Assembly (NCBI GenBank): GCA_947683425.1
Contig: CANTUQ010000078.1
Coordinates: forward strand, 1,552,001 to 1,616,000
From: Excoecaria cochinchinensis
Taxonomy: Eukaryota > Streptophyta > Magnoliopsida > Malpighiales > Euphorbiaceae
Length of the DNA stretch: 64,000 nucleotides
Direction: 5' to 3'
Positions 1-10,537 of this stretch are shown here, in pieces (position 1 is the stretch's first letter; each line of letters begins with the position of its first letter). Both the position numbers and the translations under genes were made by a program. The notes under the pieces are model-generated. The model made no database searches, was not told the origin of the DNA, and was given only the letters and a program-made list of their open reading frames with translations.

Positions 1-415
1 ATAGCTAATAAGCTACAAACCCACACATACAATATGGTTAGCAAAGAAACAAAAAGATAAAATCCCTCCCTATTGAACCCCCAATCAACCTATGATTAAA
101 AATGCAAATAATCGGGAAAAATGAAGAAGATGAAAATGCCACAATCAAGACAATTGATAAGTAATCAAATTTTCATGCAATAGAAAAGATGAGCGCTTGC
201 TCATCAAAATCGGCCAAGCCAATAAGAGAACACTCTCAAAATGTTTAATTCATCAAAATCTGAAGTTTACAACTCATATTAACCCTAATATGGCCTTAAA
301 CACACATAGGCCGAATTCTCCATGGGCTTTACAAGATAAATTAAGCCCAAACTAAAAAAAATAAACTCACTTAAAATTAAGTCTTATAGGCCGAATATAA
401 AAGCCCAAAAGAAAG
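1..415 (-). repeat. Truncated LTR, J/M type
   Basis: This is the left part of a minus-oriented LTR whose first bases lie before the window. It matches the M LTRs (48393 and 56690) from the U5 end into U3, including the terminal block that reads tagctattgggttccgcatca on the plus side. It stops near 415, where plus-oriented leader sequence begins. No target duplication can be checked. Confidence 0.8.
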
Positions 416-1939
416 GTTAATTTCTATTTATCTTAGTATTAGGTTTGTGTTTTCTTTTTTTTGAATTCTTTATGTTTGTGCCGAATTAGGTTGCATTAAA
501 TTTCTTAGTTATTGTGCTTTTTGTGTGTTTAAATTAGCCTTTTCTTCTCTTACCTTTTACCTTGAATTCGTGAAATCGCCTTGAACCGAATCTTGAACAT
601 CCTTGCTTGAATCCGAATCCTAGTAGAAGAAGTTCATAGATTAGTTTGCTGATTGTTTTCTTTAAAAAAAAAAGAAAAAGTACTGTTCACGCACTGTTCA
701 CGTTACTGTTCACGCACTATTCAGGGTACTATTCACAAAAAAAGGAAAAATAGAAGAAAAGAGAGAAGAAGAGAAAATAAGGAACAATTTGCGTGTGAAG
801 TAAATAAAAATTGCGTGTGGATTTGATTGTGGAGCATATATATATAGCAAAAGGGAAAATCCAAATCCTTTAATAGGTGGGAAATTTAATCCTAATTGCT
901 TGAGGATTAGGGGCAGCAATTAATCTTTTTCTAAACACAAGTAGGAATCCTTTAAGTGGTAGGAAAAATTAATCCTATTTGTTTTGGGAAATAGTTTTTC
1001 AAATCCTAATCCATATTAGAATTGGAATTATAATCCTAATCCTACTTAACCAATGATTTACTTTGCAATCATTGAACCACCATTTTGATATCCTTTCTTA
1101 TCCATTTGAGTTGCCATTTTTGATATCATTTACTATCCATTTGAGCTGCCATTTTTATTTCATTTCTTATCCATTTGAGCTGTCATTTTATCATATCTTA
1201 TCCATTTGTTCCACCATTTTTGGAATCATTTTTGATAATTTGTGTCACCATTTTGGTATCATTTTGCCATCATTTTCCTATCATTTTGCCATCATTTTTC
1301 ACACAACTTGACACATTAATTAGAGCTTGATACACCATTCGGCCTATTCATTATTTTGGCTCTAAATTGAATTGTTTTGCATGCAAACTACTTTATTTAG
1401 TTTAATTTTGTCTTTTTGTTGATTTCTTGCTTTGCTGGGTAGAATATCTAGGTTCTATATTTGGTTTACTTTGTAGTGAATCAAATTCATACATTTTGTC
1501 CAAAATTGTCATTTTTCTTAATTCTTGTTGCTTATTTCTTTGTTTTAAGCTTGCTTTTATTCCTATATATTGTTAGAGTATCTTTGCTTGTTCTAATACT
1601 CTAATTTGGATATAATCAAGTGGTACACCACTCTTGACTGTGTATCACTTCCATTGTGTCTAGTGTCTTCTGTTCTAGCTTTGGGCTACCTTTTTATTAT
1701 TAGTGCTTATTTTCTTTGCCTTCTTAAACGTGCTCAAGATTCTTGATTTGTGGATTGAATTTTGAAGTGAGATTTTAAAGTTGCAAGCTTGAGTGGTAAA
1801 AGGTAAGAGAGTGTGAGGACATTAAGAGGGTAAAAGCCTTAATTGTGTGAAACACGAGAGGAGTGACATTCTTTGAGTGTAAACACGTGAGGGAGTGCTT
1901 GTGAGGTTTTTATCTAACAATTTTTGTAAGTAATACATC
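416..1939 (+). other. Leader of broken gag-pol element A
   Basis: Untranslated leader of a J/M-type element in plus orientation, lacking its LTR and primer-binding site. It matches the reverse complement of the M leader (54915-56689). It holds a cluster of ACTGTTCAC repeats near 680-735, a minisatellite of ATCATTT/TATCCATTTGAG units at about 1063-1320, and a CACGTG palindrome at 1884-1889 shortly before the gag start. I see no credible gene here. Short ORFs in the minisatellite are repeat artefacts. Confidence 0.7.
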
Positions 1940-2891
1940 ATGAATGAAGAAACTGGTGGGAAGGGAATATCCCAAGGTGAAAATCATGTACCAGATAACA
2001 GGATGCTATATCAAGCTTTCATTAGTGAGATCCGAAAGTTGTCTCTTAGAATGGATGGAATGGAAGAGAGACTTGAAGGAAGTATATCTAATGCACCTAG
2101 AAGGGAAGCAAGGAGAGGAAGAATTATTCAAGGACATGTGGAGCATGATTTTAATGATGAAGAAGAAGAGGAAACTAGTGCAACGATAGATGGGACTTGG
2201 GCAACATCAAACTCAAGATTGCTCCGTTCAAAGGCAGAAATAGTGCAGAAGAGTACTTGGAGTGGGAGAAAAAGGTGGAGATGATCTTTGAATGCAATAG
2301 ATATTCAGAGGAAAAGAAGGTGAAGATTGCAGCCGTGGAGTTCACTGATTATGCAATGTTTTTGGTGGGAGCAACTCAATTTGAGTAGAAGGAAAGTGGG
2401 AAGGCGGCCTATTAGTAATTAGGAGGACATGAAGGAAGCAATGAGAAAAAGGTTTGTTCCTTCACACTACTTTAGAGAATTACATCAGAAATTGCATAGA
2501 CTTATGCAGGGAGGAAAATCAGTGGAGGATTACTATAAGGGTATGGAAATGTGCATGGTGAGAGCAAACATTGAGGAGGATGAGGAGATCACCATGGCTC
2601 GGTTCTTAGGTGGTCTAAACAAGGAGATTGTTGATGCCATTGAGCTGTATAGATATGACACTATGGAAGAGATGTTGCACATGGCAATAAAGATTGAAAA
2701 GCAAAAGAGGAGTTAAAGCTTTAATAAGATCAGCAACAACTCAAGCTATAATTTAGGGTCTAAATGGAACAAAAAGGAGGAGAAGAAGGACTTTAGGGTA
2801 TCTAAACCCTATGGGGCAGATTCGGGTCCAAAAGAAGTAAAGGTAACCCAAATTCCAAACAAAGGTGTTAAAGGTAACTCTAGTACCACAT
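1940..2891 (+). pseudogene. gag: Broken gag of element A (J/M subfamily)
   Basis: Gag would coat the retroelement RNA and build the virus-like particle. The start at 1940 (MNEETGGKGIS) matches the D gag start (MTEETSGKGIS) and follows the same leader. The Retrotrans_gag-like core is recognisable by YLEWEKKVEMIF and KRFVPSHYFRELH. It is damaged: a one-base loss near 2190 (TWATSN instead of NLGNIK), an extra T near 2359, a TAG in place of the Trp of SNWED near 2421, and another shift after KQKRS near 2714. It ends before the zinc knuckle, where an inverted pol scrap is joined. It cannot make a normal Gag. Compare the homologous M gag at 53725-54914. Confidence 0.85.
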
Positions 2892-2967
2892 AGAAATTAT
2901 GTTTTTGCTGCCCCCCTTGCTTGTTTTCACTCACCACTGGGCCATTTATTTGTTTTGTTTCTTTTTG
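2892..2967 (-). repeat. Inverted 76-bp scrap of J/M pol linker
   Basis: Matches the minus strand of the protease-RT linker seen at 30305-30385 (J) and 53145-53225 (M), with the GGCAAAAAC and TGAGTGAAAACAAGC blocks. It lies between plus-oriented gag and plus-oriented LTR, so it was inserted or inverted during a rearrangement. Confidence 0.75.
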
Positions 2968-3335
2968 GGCTTATTTGATTAATTAGGGTTTTTATTAGCT
3001 TAAAGGAGTATATATACACCACAAAAATGTGATTTGTATTTAGAGATTGGAAATATTAAACATTGGAGGCTATCCTCTTTTCTTCGCTTTGCTAAAATTC
3101 TAATATATTAGATTTGTGAGATTTGCTTGCTTTTCTTTTCTATTGCATGAAAAATTTGATTAACTTATCAGTTATTTGATTATGGCATTTTTCAGGTTCT
3201 TTATTTCCCAATTATTTGCGTTTCCATTCACATGTTGATTGGGGGTTCAATAGGGAGGGTTTTTATCTCTTTTGTTTTGTTAACCAAATTCGTATGTGTG
3301 GGTTTGTAGCTTGTTAGCTATTGGGTTCCGCATCA
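2968..3335 (+). repeat. 3' part of an LTR, D type
   Basis: Plus-oriented LTR fragment ending in GGGTTCCGCATCA at 3335. It matches the reverse complement of the D LTR (5463-6321), including the gagtatatatacaccac TATA-like region near 3007-3022. The start is missing. What follows is not its own leader but a minus-oriented K leader. Confidence 0.8.
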
Positions 3336-4075
3336 GTACTTCAGAAACAAACTCGACAAATATGCACAATTAAGTAGTTTGATTTGGAAACAATAAGTAC
3401 TTAACAAGAACGGCAAAAAGTACCAATTCTAGAGGCAAATTGACCAAATTGAACAAATTTAAAAATTAGCACGCAAGAGATAAATTTCGTGCGCTTTAGT
3501 GTATAAAGATGTTCAACAATGTGCAATATGTTAAACTAGTGTAGTTGGAACCAAAAACAGTTTAGACACACAAATTGATAACTTAGAATGAAAAGAATAG
3601 ACAAGACGGAGGCACTTAAATGCGATGTTTAACTAAACCTAATGATTAGTTTAAACAGATTTTATATAGACTCAACAAAAAGAAAATCAAAGAAAGCATG
3701 CAATAATATCACCCAAAATCCAAAAACAACGAGTACTTAACTTGATTTTTGAAGAAATCAAACCAATTATGGAAGTTCTTGCTTAATTGATCAAATTTGA
3801 ACTTAACAAGATAATAGGACCCGAATTGAACACAAGATAATTTCTAGAATTATTTTTTTTGATATGTATATAAGTTTTTTTTTCTTTTTTTTTAATCGTA
3901 AATCACACAACTAATGATCAAATACTTGAGATAGGTAATTTAACACAATTGAGCAAGAACCAAATAAGGAACTAGATGCAAAGTCCTATTCAGCCAAAAC
4001 AAAGAAAGAATTTCAAGAAGACAAAATTAAAGGATAGTTAAGAATTTATCACTTAGCCTAAGCTCTGATACCAAT
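3336..4075 (-). other. Leader of a minus-oriented K element
   Basis: Matches the K5 leader at 46131-46886 over nearly its whole length. It ends next to the LTR with a primer-binding site GCTCTGATACCA (4062-4073), complementary to the 3' end of initiator-Met tRNA when read on the minus strand. The gag that should lie to its left is gone, replaced by the D-type LTR ending at 3335. No coding sequence is seen. Confidence 0.8.
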
Positions 4076-4257
4076 TGATGCGGAACCCTAGCCTATATGC
4101 AAACTAGAATGCCAACATACCATGAATATTGATCATAAACAAGTGAATAAACCCCCAATCTAAAGAACCCCCAAACAAACTTGAATGGAAATGCTTATAA
4201 TAGATTGATTTAGAAAGTAAGAAGAATAAGAATCAAGCATATATTAATCATGCAAAT
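4076..4257 (-). repeat. Truncated K-type LTR
   Basis: Starts TGATGCGGAACC right after the PBS and matches the first 180 bases of the K5 LTR at 46887. It breaks off near 4257 inside tgcaaattg and is joined directly to plus-oriented K gag. Confidence 0.8.
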
Positions 4258-5437
4258 TGAGACTGCGATTACCCGTGATACTAAACTTATGTTTAAAGCT
4301 TTTATGGATAGTTTGCAAAAGCTAAATCTCAGGATGGACAGCATAGAAAGTGACCTTAAAGCTTCCAAAGGCAAGTATACAAGGGAGGAAGAAGTAGACA
4401 AATTATACAATGATAATGGAGAAGAGGAGGCTCATTCCTTCCCAATGAGAGCAAGGAGGTATGACAATCAAAGGGAAAGTAAAGACAATAATTTGAGTGC
4501 TATCAAGATGAAGATTCCACCATTCAAAGGCAAAAATGATGTGGATGCCTATCTCGATTGGGAAAGAAAGGTAGAGATGATTTTTTCATGCCACCACTAT
4601 TTAGATGAGAAAAAGGTAAAACTCGTAGCCATTGAATTTTCTGATTATGCACTAATTTGGTGGGATGAGTTATTGAAAAGTAGGAGGAGAAATGGGGAAC
4701 TCCCTATCACTTCTTGGGAGGAAATGAAAAGAATCATGAGAAAGAAGTATGTGCCTAGTTACTATAATAAGGAACTCCACAATTAGTTACAAAGACTTAC
4801 ACAAGGATCTAATTCAGTGGAGGATTACTACAAGGAGATGGAGATGCTCATGATTAAAGCAAGCATTGTGGAGGATGAATATCAAATAATGTCTCGCTTT
4901 TTGGGAGGTATGAATAGAGAACTTGCTGATATTGTTGAATTGCAGCATTATGTGGATATGGATGATTTGGTGAACATTGCAATTAAAGTGGAGAGACAAA
5001 GAAGTAGACGTGGGACAACCAAGTCCTATTCAAATTCCAATAACAATAAATGGAATTCAAAGTGGAACAAGTGTGACTCAAAGAAAGAATCCACTTCCAA
5101 GTACCAGTCAAATTCCAAAGAGAAAACGGTTACTACACAAAAAGGTACTTTTGAAACAACCACTAAACCTAATAGACGTAGGGACATTCAGTGTTTCAAA
5201 TGTAAGGGTCGTGGTCATTATGCCAATGAATGTGGGAATAAAAAGACCAAGATAATAAGGGGGGATGAAATTATTTCTGATTCTGAATCTGATAATGACT
5301 GTGATGATATGCCACCTTTGGAGGATTGTTCTGATGTAGATGAAAATGTAGAGTATCCTGTTCAGGGAGAGTCCTTAGTGGTGTTGCATGCATTGAATGT
5401 AAATGTAAAAGAAGAAGGACTAGAACAGAGGGAGAAA
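4258..5437 (+). pseudogene. gag: Broken K-subfamily gag with zinc knuckle
   Basis: Homologous to the K5 gag. It lacks the first codons: similarity starts at ETAITRDTKLMFKAF, and the ATG at 4250 comes from LTR sequence, so it is not the native start. The gag core (YLDWERKVEMIFSCHHY, WWDELLKSRRRNGELP, KKYVPSYY) is followed by a TAG at 4784-4786 where K5 has Gln. The frame reopens and contains a CX2CX4HX4C zinc knuckle (CFKCKGRGHYANEC, about 5192-5233), as in nucleocapsid proteins. It ends at EQREK, where the LTR starts at 5438. Protease, RT and integrase have been deleted, so gag abuts the 3' LTR. It is non-functional. Confidence 0.85.
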
Positions 5438-5462
5438 TGATATGAGCACAACCAAGCATAAT
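5438..5462 (+). repeat. 25-bp stub of a K 3' LTR
   Basis: Matches the first bases of the K LTR (TGATATGAGCACAACCAAGC), as at 36888 and 39360. It is cut at 5462 by element D. The five bases before D (ataat) are D's left target sequence; the right copy is lost. Confidence 0.75.
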
Positions 5463-6321
5463 TGATGCGGAACCCAATAGCTAACAAGCTACAAACCCAC
5501 ACATACGATTCGAATAGCAAGCAAATCAGATAAACACCCTCCCTATTGAACCCCCAAACAACTTGTGAATGGAAACGCAAATAATCGGGAATTAAAGAAC
5601 CTGAAAACTCCACAAACAAACAATTGATAAGTTAATCAAATTCTTCATGCAATAGAAAAGAAAAGCAAGCAAATCTCACAAATCTAATCTATTAGAATTT
5701 TGGCAAAGCCAAGAAAAGAGGATAACCTCCAATGTTTAATAATTCCAATCTCTCCTTTACAAATTCGTTTTTGAGGAGTATTTATACTCCTTTAAGCTAA
5801 TAAAAACCCTAATAAATCAAATAGGCCTTTAAACATGGGCCTTCCACCAAGATAACTAAAGCCCACACTAATTAACTTAAAATACAGCCCAAAAAGCCTA
5901 AAAAGAACTAATTAAATGAGTCCAAGCTAATTAAAGCCCATCTCACGTAAATAAACCCAAAAGAATAAGTTAAGGCCTAATATATTACAAATAATCAAAT
6001 AAAAGCCTAAACTAAAAGCCCAAACAAAACAGCCCATTAAGTCCATTAATTGGCACATGCATTGCACATGTAAGTGTCACATGATGTGCACATGCATAGC
6101 ACATGACATGGCACATGTCTAGCACATGTCAAAGCACATGGATGGCACATGTCAAGTTTACATGACTTGAACATGCCTCTCTTCAAAGTCTCTTTTTGAT
6201 TCGGCTTCTTCATAGCTACAGTAAACCACCTTTAAGCCTTCTTGAACTTCCCCAAATTTGATCTCCATGAATCCAAACTTGCGATGTTTATAATCTTGCA
6301 ATCCCCCCTGTTTACGCATCA
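5463..6321 (-). repeat. 3' LTR of D
   Basis: 859 bp, starting TGATGCGGAACC and ending ACGCATCA on the plus strand. The sequence at about 6051-6180 is packed with CACATG hexamers (nine by eye). A TATA-like gagtatttatactcc lies near 5776-5790. The polypurine tract follows directly at 6322. Confidence 0.88.
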
Positions 6322-7703
6322 TTCCCTCCCTCTTTAGAAAAGATTCGTCCTCGAATCTTCGTCTTGATCAAGTTGGAAATTGGCACTTCTAGAATAAATT
6401 CATCTTCATATAACATCTTCTGAATAGGTGGAAATAAAACGAATGCTTCTTCAGCAAAGAACTCATCATGTTCCTTCAAGTTAACATAAACATTAGGAAA
6501 AACATGGTTATTCAATGCATACTTTTCGTTCTGATCATGGTCCTTTTCTTCCTCCATGTTCAACTCAACCTCCTTGGGCACTACAGGATCTATCATAACA
6601 TGCTGATCTTCCATCTCAACTACACAAGCATCTTCCTTTTTACAATCTTTTTCCATTTCACTCAAGGCAATAACATCTTCATTTACACTTATTCCTTCCT
6701 CACTCAGAACCTCATTGTCATATAAATCTATAGCATCCCCTTCAGCTTCGCAAATAATTTCTTCGACAATAACTTCCTCTTCTTTCTTTCTTTCCTCTTG
6801 TTTCATATACGTACTTAGTAGTCCAGAAAGTTGTTTAAACTGCAATTCCATATTTTTAAAATCTTCATTTTTGCACCAGTTTGAACAACTCTTGTTGTTG
6901 GAATTTGAGAATGTCCTTCCTACCCTCCTTTGTTTCTGTTGCCTCTCCACCTTAATGGCAATGTTCACTAAGTCCTCCATTTTTCCATAATGTTGTAATT
7001 CAACTACATCTGCAATTTCTTTATTTAAACCTCTTAGAAACCAAGCCATTATTACCTCTTCCTCCTCTTCTATGTTAGTGTTGATCAATAGCATCTCCAT
7101 CTCCTTGTGATAATCTTCTACTGATCTAGCTCCTAGCACTAGCCTATGCAACCTCTGATGTAACTCTCTAAAGTAGTGTGAAGGCACAAATCTTTTCCTC
7201 ATGGCCTCCTTCATATCCTCCCAACTACTAATAGGATGTCTCCTCATCTTCCTTCTGCCCATATTCAATTGATCCCACCAAACCAAAGCATAGTCAGTGA
7301 ATTCTACAGCTGTAATCTTCACTTTCTTTTCCTCTGAGTACCTGTTACAATCAAAAATCATCTCAACCTTTCTTTCCCACTCCAAATACTCTTCAGCATT
7401 ATTTTGGCCTTTAAATGGAGGAATCTTTGGCTTGATGTTGCCCAAATTTCCATCTATCTTTGCACTAGTTTCCTCCTCCTCTTCATCATCAAAATCATGC
7501 TCCTCATGTCCTTGAATAATTCTTCCTCTCCTTGCGGCCCTTGTAGGTGCATTAGATATACTTCCTTCAAGTCTCTCTTCCATTCCATCCATTCTAAGAG
7601 ACAACTTCCGGATCTCACTAATGAAAGCTTGATATAGCATCTTGTTATCTGGTACATGATCTTCACCATGGGATATTCCCTTCCCACTAGTTTCTTCAGT
7701 CAT
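6312..7703 (-). CDS. Gag-like protein with unknown acidic C-terminal tail (element D)
   Basis: Intact 463-codon ORF, the only coding region of D. Residues about 20-50 look helical. Residues 62-82 are very acidic. Residues about 95-258 form a Retrotrans_gag-like core (YLEWERKVEMIF, WEDMKEAMRKRFVPSHY). The CX2CX4HX4C zinc knuckle of the K, J and F Gags is missing. From residue 281 an unrelated acidic tail begins, with a coiled-coil-like stretch (MELQFKQLSGLLSTYMKQEE) and a conserved end (EHDEFFAEEAFVLFPPIQK, then KTKIRGRIFSKEGG). The same tail is the whole ORF of E, P, B and N. The stop TAA lies inside the 3' LTR. Gag probably assembles into particles; I do not know the function of the tail. 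The start is the ATG after CACGTG (7754-7759) and TTTTTGCAGGTAATAC, conserved in the A, M and F leaders. Confidence 0.85.
   Translation of the reverse strand: MTEETSGKGISHGEDHVPDNKMLYQAFISEIRKLSLRMDGMEERLEGSISNAPTRAARRGRIIQGHEEHDFDDEEEEETSAKIDGNLGNIKPKIPPFKGQNNAEEYLEWERKVEMIFDCNRYSEEKKVKITAVEFTDYALVWWDQLNMGRRKMRRHPISSWEDMKEAMRKRFVPSHYFRELHQRLHRLVLGARSVEDYHKEMEMLLINTNIEEEEEVIMAWFLRGLNKEIADVVELQHYGKMEDLVNIAIKVERQQKQRRVGRTFSNSNNKSCSNWCKNEDFKNMELQFKQLSGLLSTYMKQEERKKEEEVIVEEIICEAEGDAIDLYDNEVLSEEGISVNEDVIALSEMEKDCKKEDACVVEMEDQHVMIDPVVPKEVELNMEEEKDHDQNEKYALNNHVFPNVYVNLKEHDEFFAEEAFVLFPPIQKMLYEDEFILEVPISNLIKTKIRGRIFSKEGGNDA
6322..6357 (-). promoter_or_regulatory. Polypurine tract and adjacent hairpin of D
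   Basis: On the minus strand, AAAGAGGGAGGGAA (6335-6322) touches the 3' LTR and is the expected plus-strand primer. GATTCG-AGGA-CGAATC (6357-6342) lies just upstream and can form a 6-bp stem. The same pair is found in every element here whose 3' end is preserved. Confidence 0.8.
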
Positions 7704-8833
7704 GATGTATTACCTGCAAAAATTGTTAAATAAAAACCTCACAAGCACTCCCTCACGTGTTTACAGTCAAAGAATGTCACTCCTCTCGTGTTTCACACAA
7801 TTAAGGCTTTTACCCTCTTAATGTCCTCACACTCTCTTACCTTTTTCCCACTCAAGCTTGCAACTTTAAAATTGCACTTCAGAATTCAATTCACAAACCA
7901 AGAATTTGAGTACATTTTAGAAAGCAAAGAAATAAGCAACTAATAACAAAAGAAAGTTCAAAGCTAGAAAAGAAGACTCTAGACACAATGAAGGTGGTAC
8001 ACGGACAAGACTGGTATACCACTTGATGATATCCAAATTAAAATATTAGAATAAGCAAAGATACTCTAACAGTGTAAAGGAACAAAAGCAAGCTCAAAAC
8101 AAAGAAATAAGCAACAAGAATTAAGAAAAGTGACAATTTGGACAAAATATATGAATTTGATTCACTACAAAGTAAACCAAATATAGAACCTAGTTATTCT
8201 ACCCAACAAAGCAAGAAAATAACAAAGAAACCTAATTATACTAAGTAAGACAGAATGCACTCAAGACAATTCAATTTAGAGGCAAAATGATGATTAGGCC
8301 GAATGGTGTATCAAGCTCTAATTAATGTGTCAAGTTGTGTGCAAAATGATGACAAAATGATAGCAAAATGATAGCAAAATGGTAGAAAAATGATGGCAAA
8401 ATGATACAAAAATGGTAGAAAAAATGATGGAAAAATGATACCAAAATGGTGGAACAAATGGATAAGATATGATAAAATGGCAGCTCAAATGGATAAGAAA
8501 TGAAACAAGAATAGCAGCTTAAACGGATAAGAAATGATATCAAAAATGGCAGCTCAAATGGATAATAAATGATATAAAAAATGGCAACTCAAATGGATAA
8601 GAAATGGATAACACAAATGGTGGGCCAATGATTGTAAAGTAAATCCTTGGTTAAGTAGGATTAGGATTACAATTCCAATTCTAATATGGATTAGGATTTT
8701 GAAAGCCTAAACCCAAAGGGATAAGGATTAATTTTACTAGCCCCTAAAGGATTCCTAATTCCCCAAGCAATATGGATTAATTTTCTCCCACCTATTATAG
8801 GATTTGGATTTGCCCTTTGCTATATAAACCCTC
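7704..8833 (-). other. Leader of D, gag-proximal part, with minisatellite
   Basis: Non-coding leader matching A and M. The stretch 8330-8640 is a degenerate minisatellite of ATGAT-rich units, with a longer unit of about 33 bp (ggcagctcaaatggataaga). The five bases 8829-8833 (ccctc) are one copy of the solo-LTR target duplication. The leader resumes at 9605-9683 and 13640-14096. Confidence 0.7.
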
Positions 8834-9604
8834 TGACGCGGAACCCCAAGGTTATATGAACCCGAAACCCCTAAAACGCACACTATGATCAACAAAGACG
8901 AACAAGTTAAAATCCCTCCCTATTGAACCCACAATCAACCTGTGATTGAGAACGCAAATAATTGGGATGAAGGAAATAGAAAACGCCACAATCAATGATT
9001 GATAAGTTAACTAAATTCCTAATGCAAAATGAAAGAATGCAAATCTGCCTCTCTCACTAAGAAATTCGGCTAAACCAAATGAACTTTTCAATTAATCAAA
9101 ATCTCTCTCACAATTAGGTTTAAGGTGGTATTTATATGCCACCAACTAAAAACTTAACCCTAAGACTAATGGGCTGGCCGAATTCTCTACTTATTGGTAA
9201 TGAGAATTTGGCCCAAATAACACATAAAGGAAAACACTTGGGCTGCCCAATACAAGTTGGCATGAGCACACTTAAAAAACCTAATAACAAACTAATTTAA
9301 CCCAAAAAAAAAATACATATAAAGGTCCTAACTATGGGCCCAATCAAATCAATCCCCTTGTAGCCCATATGTGGCACATAAAGCATGGACCACACTTCCT
9401 TCAATTGGCCCTTCCGAATTCGGCCTCAATGGCAAGGCCTTGGCCTTGCTTTGCCCATCACGCCATTGCTCCTCCATGGCTTCCACCATTCGGCCCAAGT
9501 AGACTTCTAAGGCTCCCTTGAACTTCTTGGCCCTAGCTCTAGTAATTGGCCCACTTGGCAAAGCCAAGTCATCTCTTGATGGCTTCCTGGTCCATTTCGC
9601 ATCA
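8834..9604 (-). repeat. Solo LTR with ccctc target duplication
   Basis: 771 bp, TGACGCGG...CGCATCA, flanked by ccctc at 8829-8833 and 9605-9609. It is distinct in sequence from the other LTR types. Near its U3 end, on the minus strand, it encodes ALPSGPITRARAKKFKGAL, the LTR-encoded pol tail of the autonomous relatives. It is probably left by LTR-LTR recombination of a full element within D's leader. Confidence 0.9.
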
Positions 9605-9683
9605 CCCTCCTTGGCCGAATTGCTCCCTACCCTTTTCTCCTCCTATATTCCTTTCTTTCACGTTTTTTTTTTCTCTTCTTTTT
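9605..9683 (-). other. Leader of D, middle piece
   Basis: Short T-rich leader piece between the solo LTR and element E. It matches the general character of the M leader near 56040-56120. No gene is seen. Confidence 0.6.
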
Positions 9684-10523
9684 TGATGCGTGCACAGGGG
9701 GGTCAACCCATCATGGCAATCCTATACGGGCCAAATTGTGGAAATTATGGAAACTCAAGAGAGATTGGAGCCGAATGACACTATGACCAATCCAATAAAG
9801 CCGAATGGTCATGAGAAGAATCAAATGGGCTTGATCGAATATTTTAAGCTAGTAGAGTAGCTTTAGGTGGCCCAAGGGGTTTATTTTATTATGTTGAAGT
9901 TATTTTGTTTTAATTTATTTAGTTGGACCCTCATATAGCTTAATAGGCTTATTTTAAGTGAGTTGAACTTATTTTAGCTTGGGCTCATTTAATTTAATTA
10001 TTTTAGGCTTGTAGGCTGTATTTTAGAGTTAATAAGTTTGGGCTTTAGTTATTTGGTAGGAGGCTCATGTGTTAGGTGGCCTTTGACTTATTTAGGATTT
10101 GGTGGGAGGCCTATGTGTTAGGTGGCCTTTTGACTTATTTAGGGTTTGGTGGGAGGCCCATGTGTTAGGTGGCCTTTTGACTTATTTAGGGTTACCTACC
10201 TTTTGGGGGCTATAAATACCTCATTATAAGTTGTAAAAGGTAGATTTTAAACACTTTTGAATACCATCATTTGGCTGGGCCAAATTTTCTTCATTGGAGA
10301 GGAAAGCTTGTCTTCTTCTTTTGCATCAAGAACTTAAATTCTTAACAAGGTATTTACTTTGTGGCGAATTATGTTCTTGTGTTTTTAAATCAATCTATTA
10401 TAAGCGTTTCCATTCACATGTTGTTTGGGGGTTCTTTAGATTGGGAGTTTCTTCTTGTTCATGTTTATGCCATATTGTGTGTTTAAGGGGTTTCGGGTTC
10501 TCTATCCTTGGGGTTCCGCATCA
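9684..10523 (+). repeat. 5' LTR of E
   Basis: TGATGCGTGCAC...TTCCGCATCA, 840 bp. It has a TATA box (tataaata, 10211-10218) and about three near-identical units of roughly 47 bp (ggaggcccatgtgttaggtg) at 10050-10195, upstream of the TATA box and therefore in U3. Confidence 0.9.
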
Positions 10524-10525
10524 TT

Positions 10526-10537
10526 TGGTATCAGAGC
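10526..10537 (+). promoter_or_regulatory. Primer-binding site, initiator-Met tRNA
   Basis: TGGTATCAGAGC two bases after the 5' LTR, complementary to the 3' end of plant initiator-Met tRNA. It would prime minus-strand DNA synthesis. Confidence 0.88.

Noticed and set aside
1063..1311. 82-codon ORF with His/Phe/Ile repeats, and its counterpart at 8322-8543
   Set aside because: It reads the leader minisatellite. The composition follows the repeat, not a protein.
4250..4257. ATG at 4250 as a gag start
   Set aside because: It lies in the truncated LTR, upstream of the fusion point; the native K start is MSGNNSK, which is missing here.
6121..6180. CACATG array as a tandem satellite
   Set aside because: Spacing and flanking bases vary. 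It is better described as clustered hexamers in U3 than as a satellite.
9349..9567. Stand-alone 72-codon gene with PITRARAKKFK
   Set aside because: It is the LTR-encoded end of pol in a solo LTR and has no independent promoter or start evidence.
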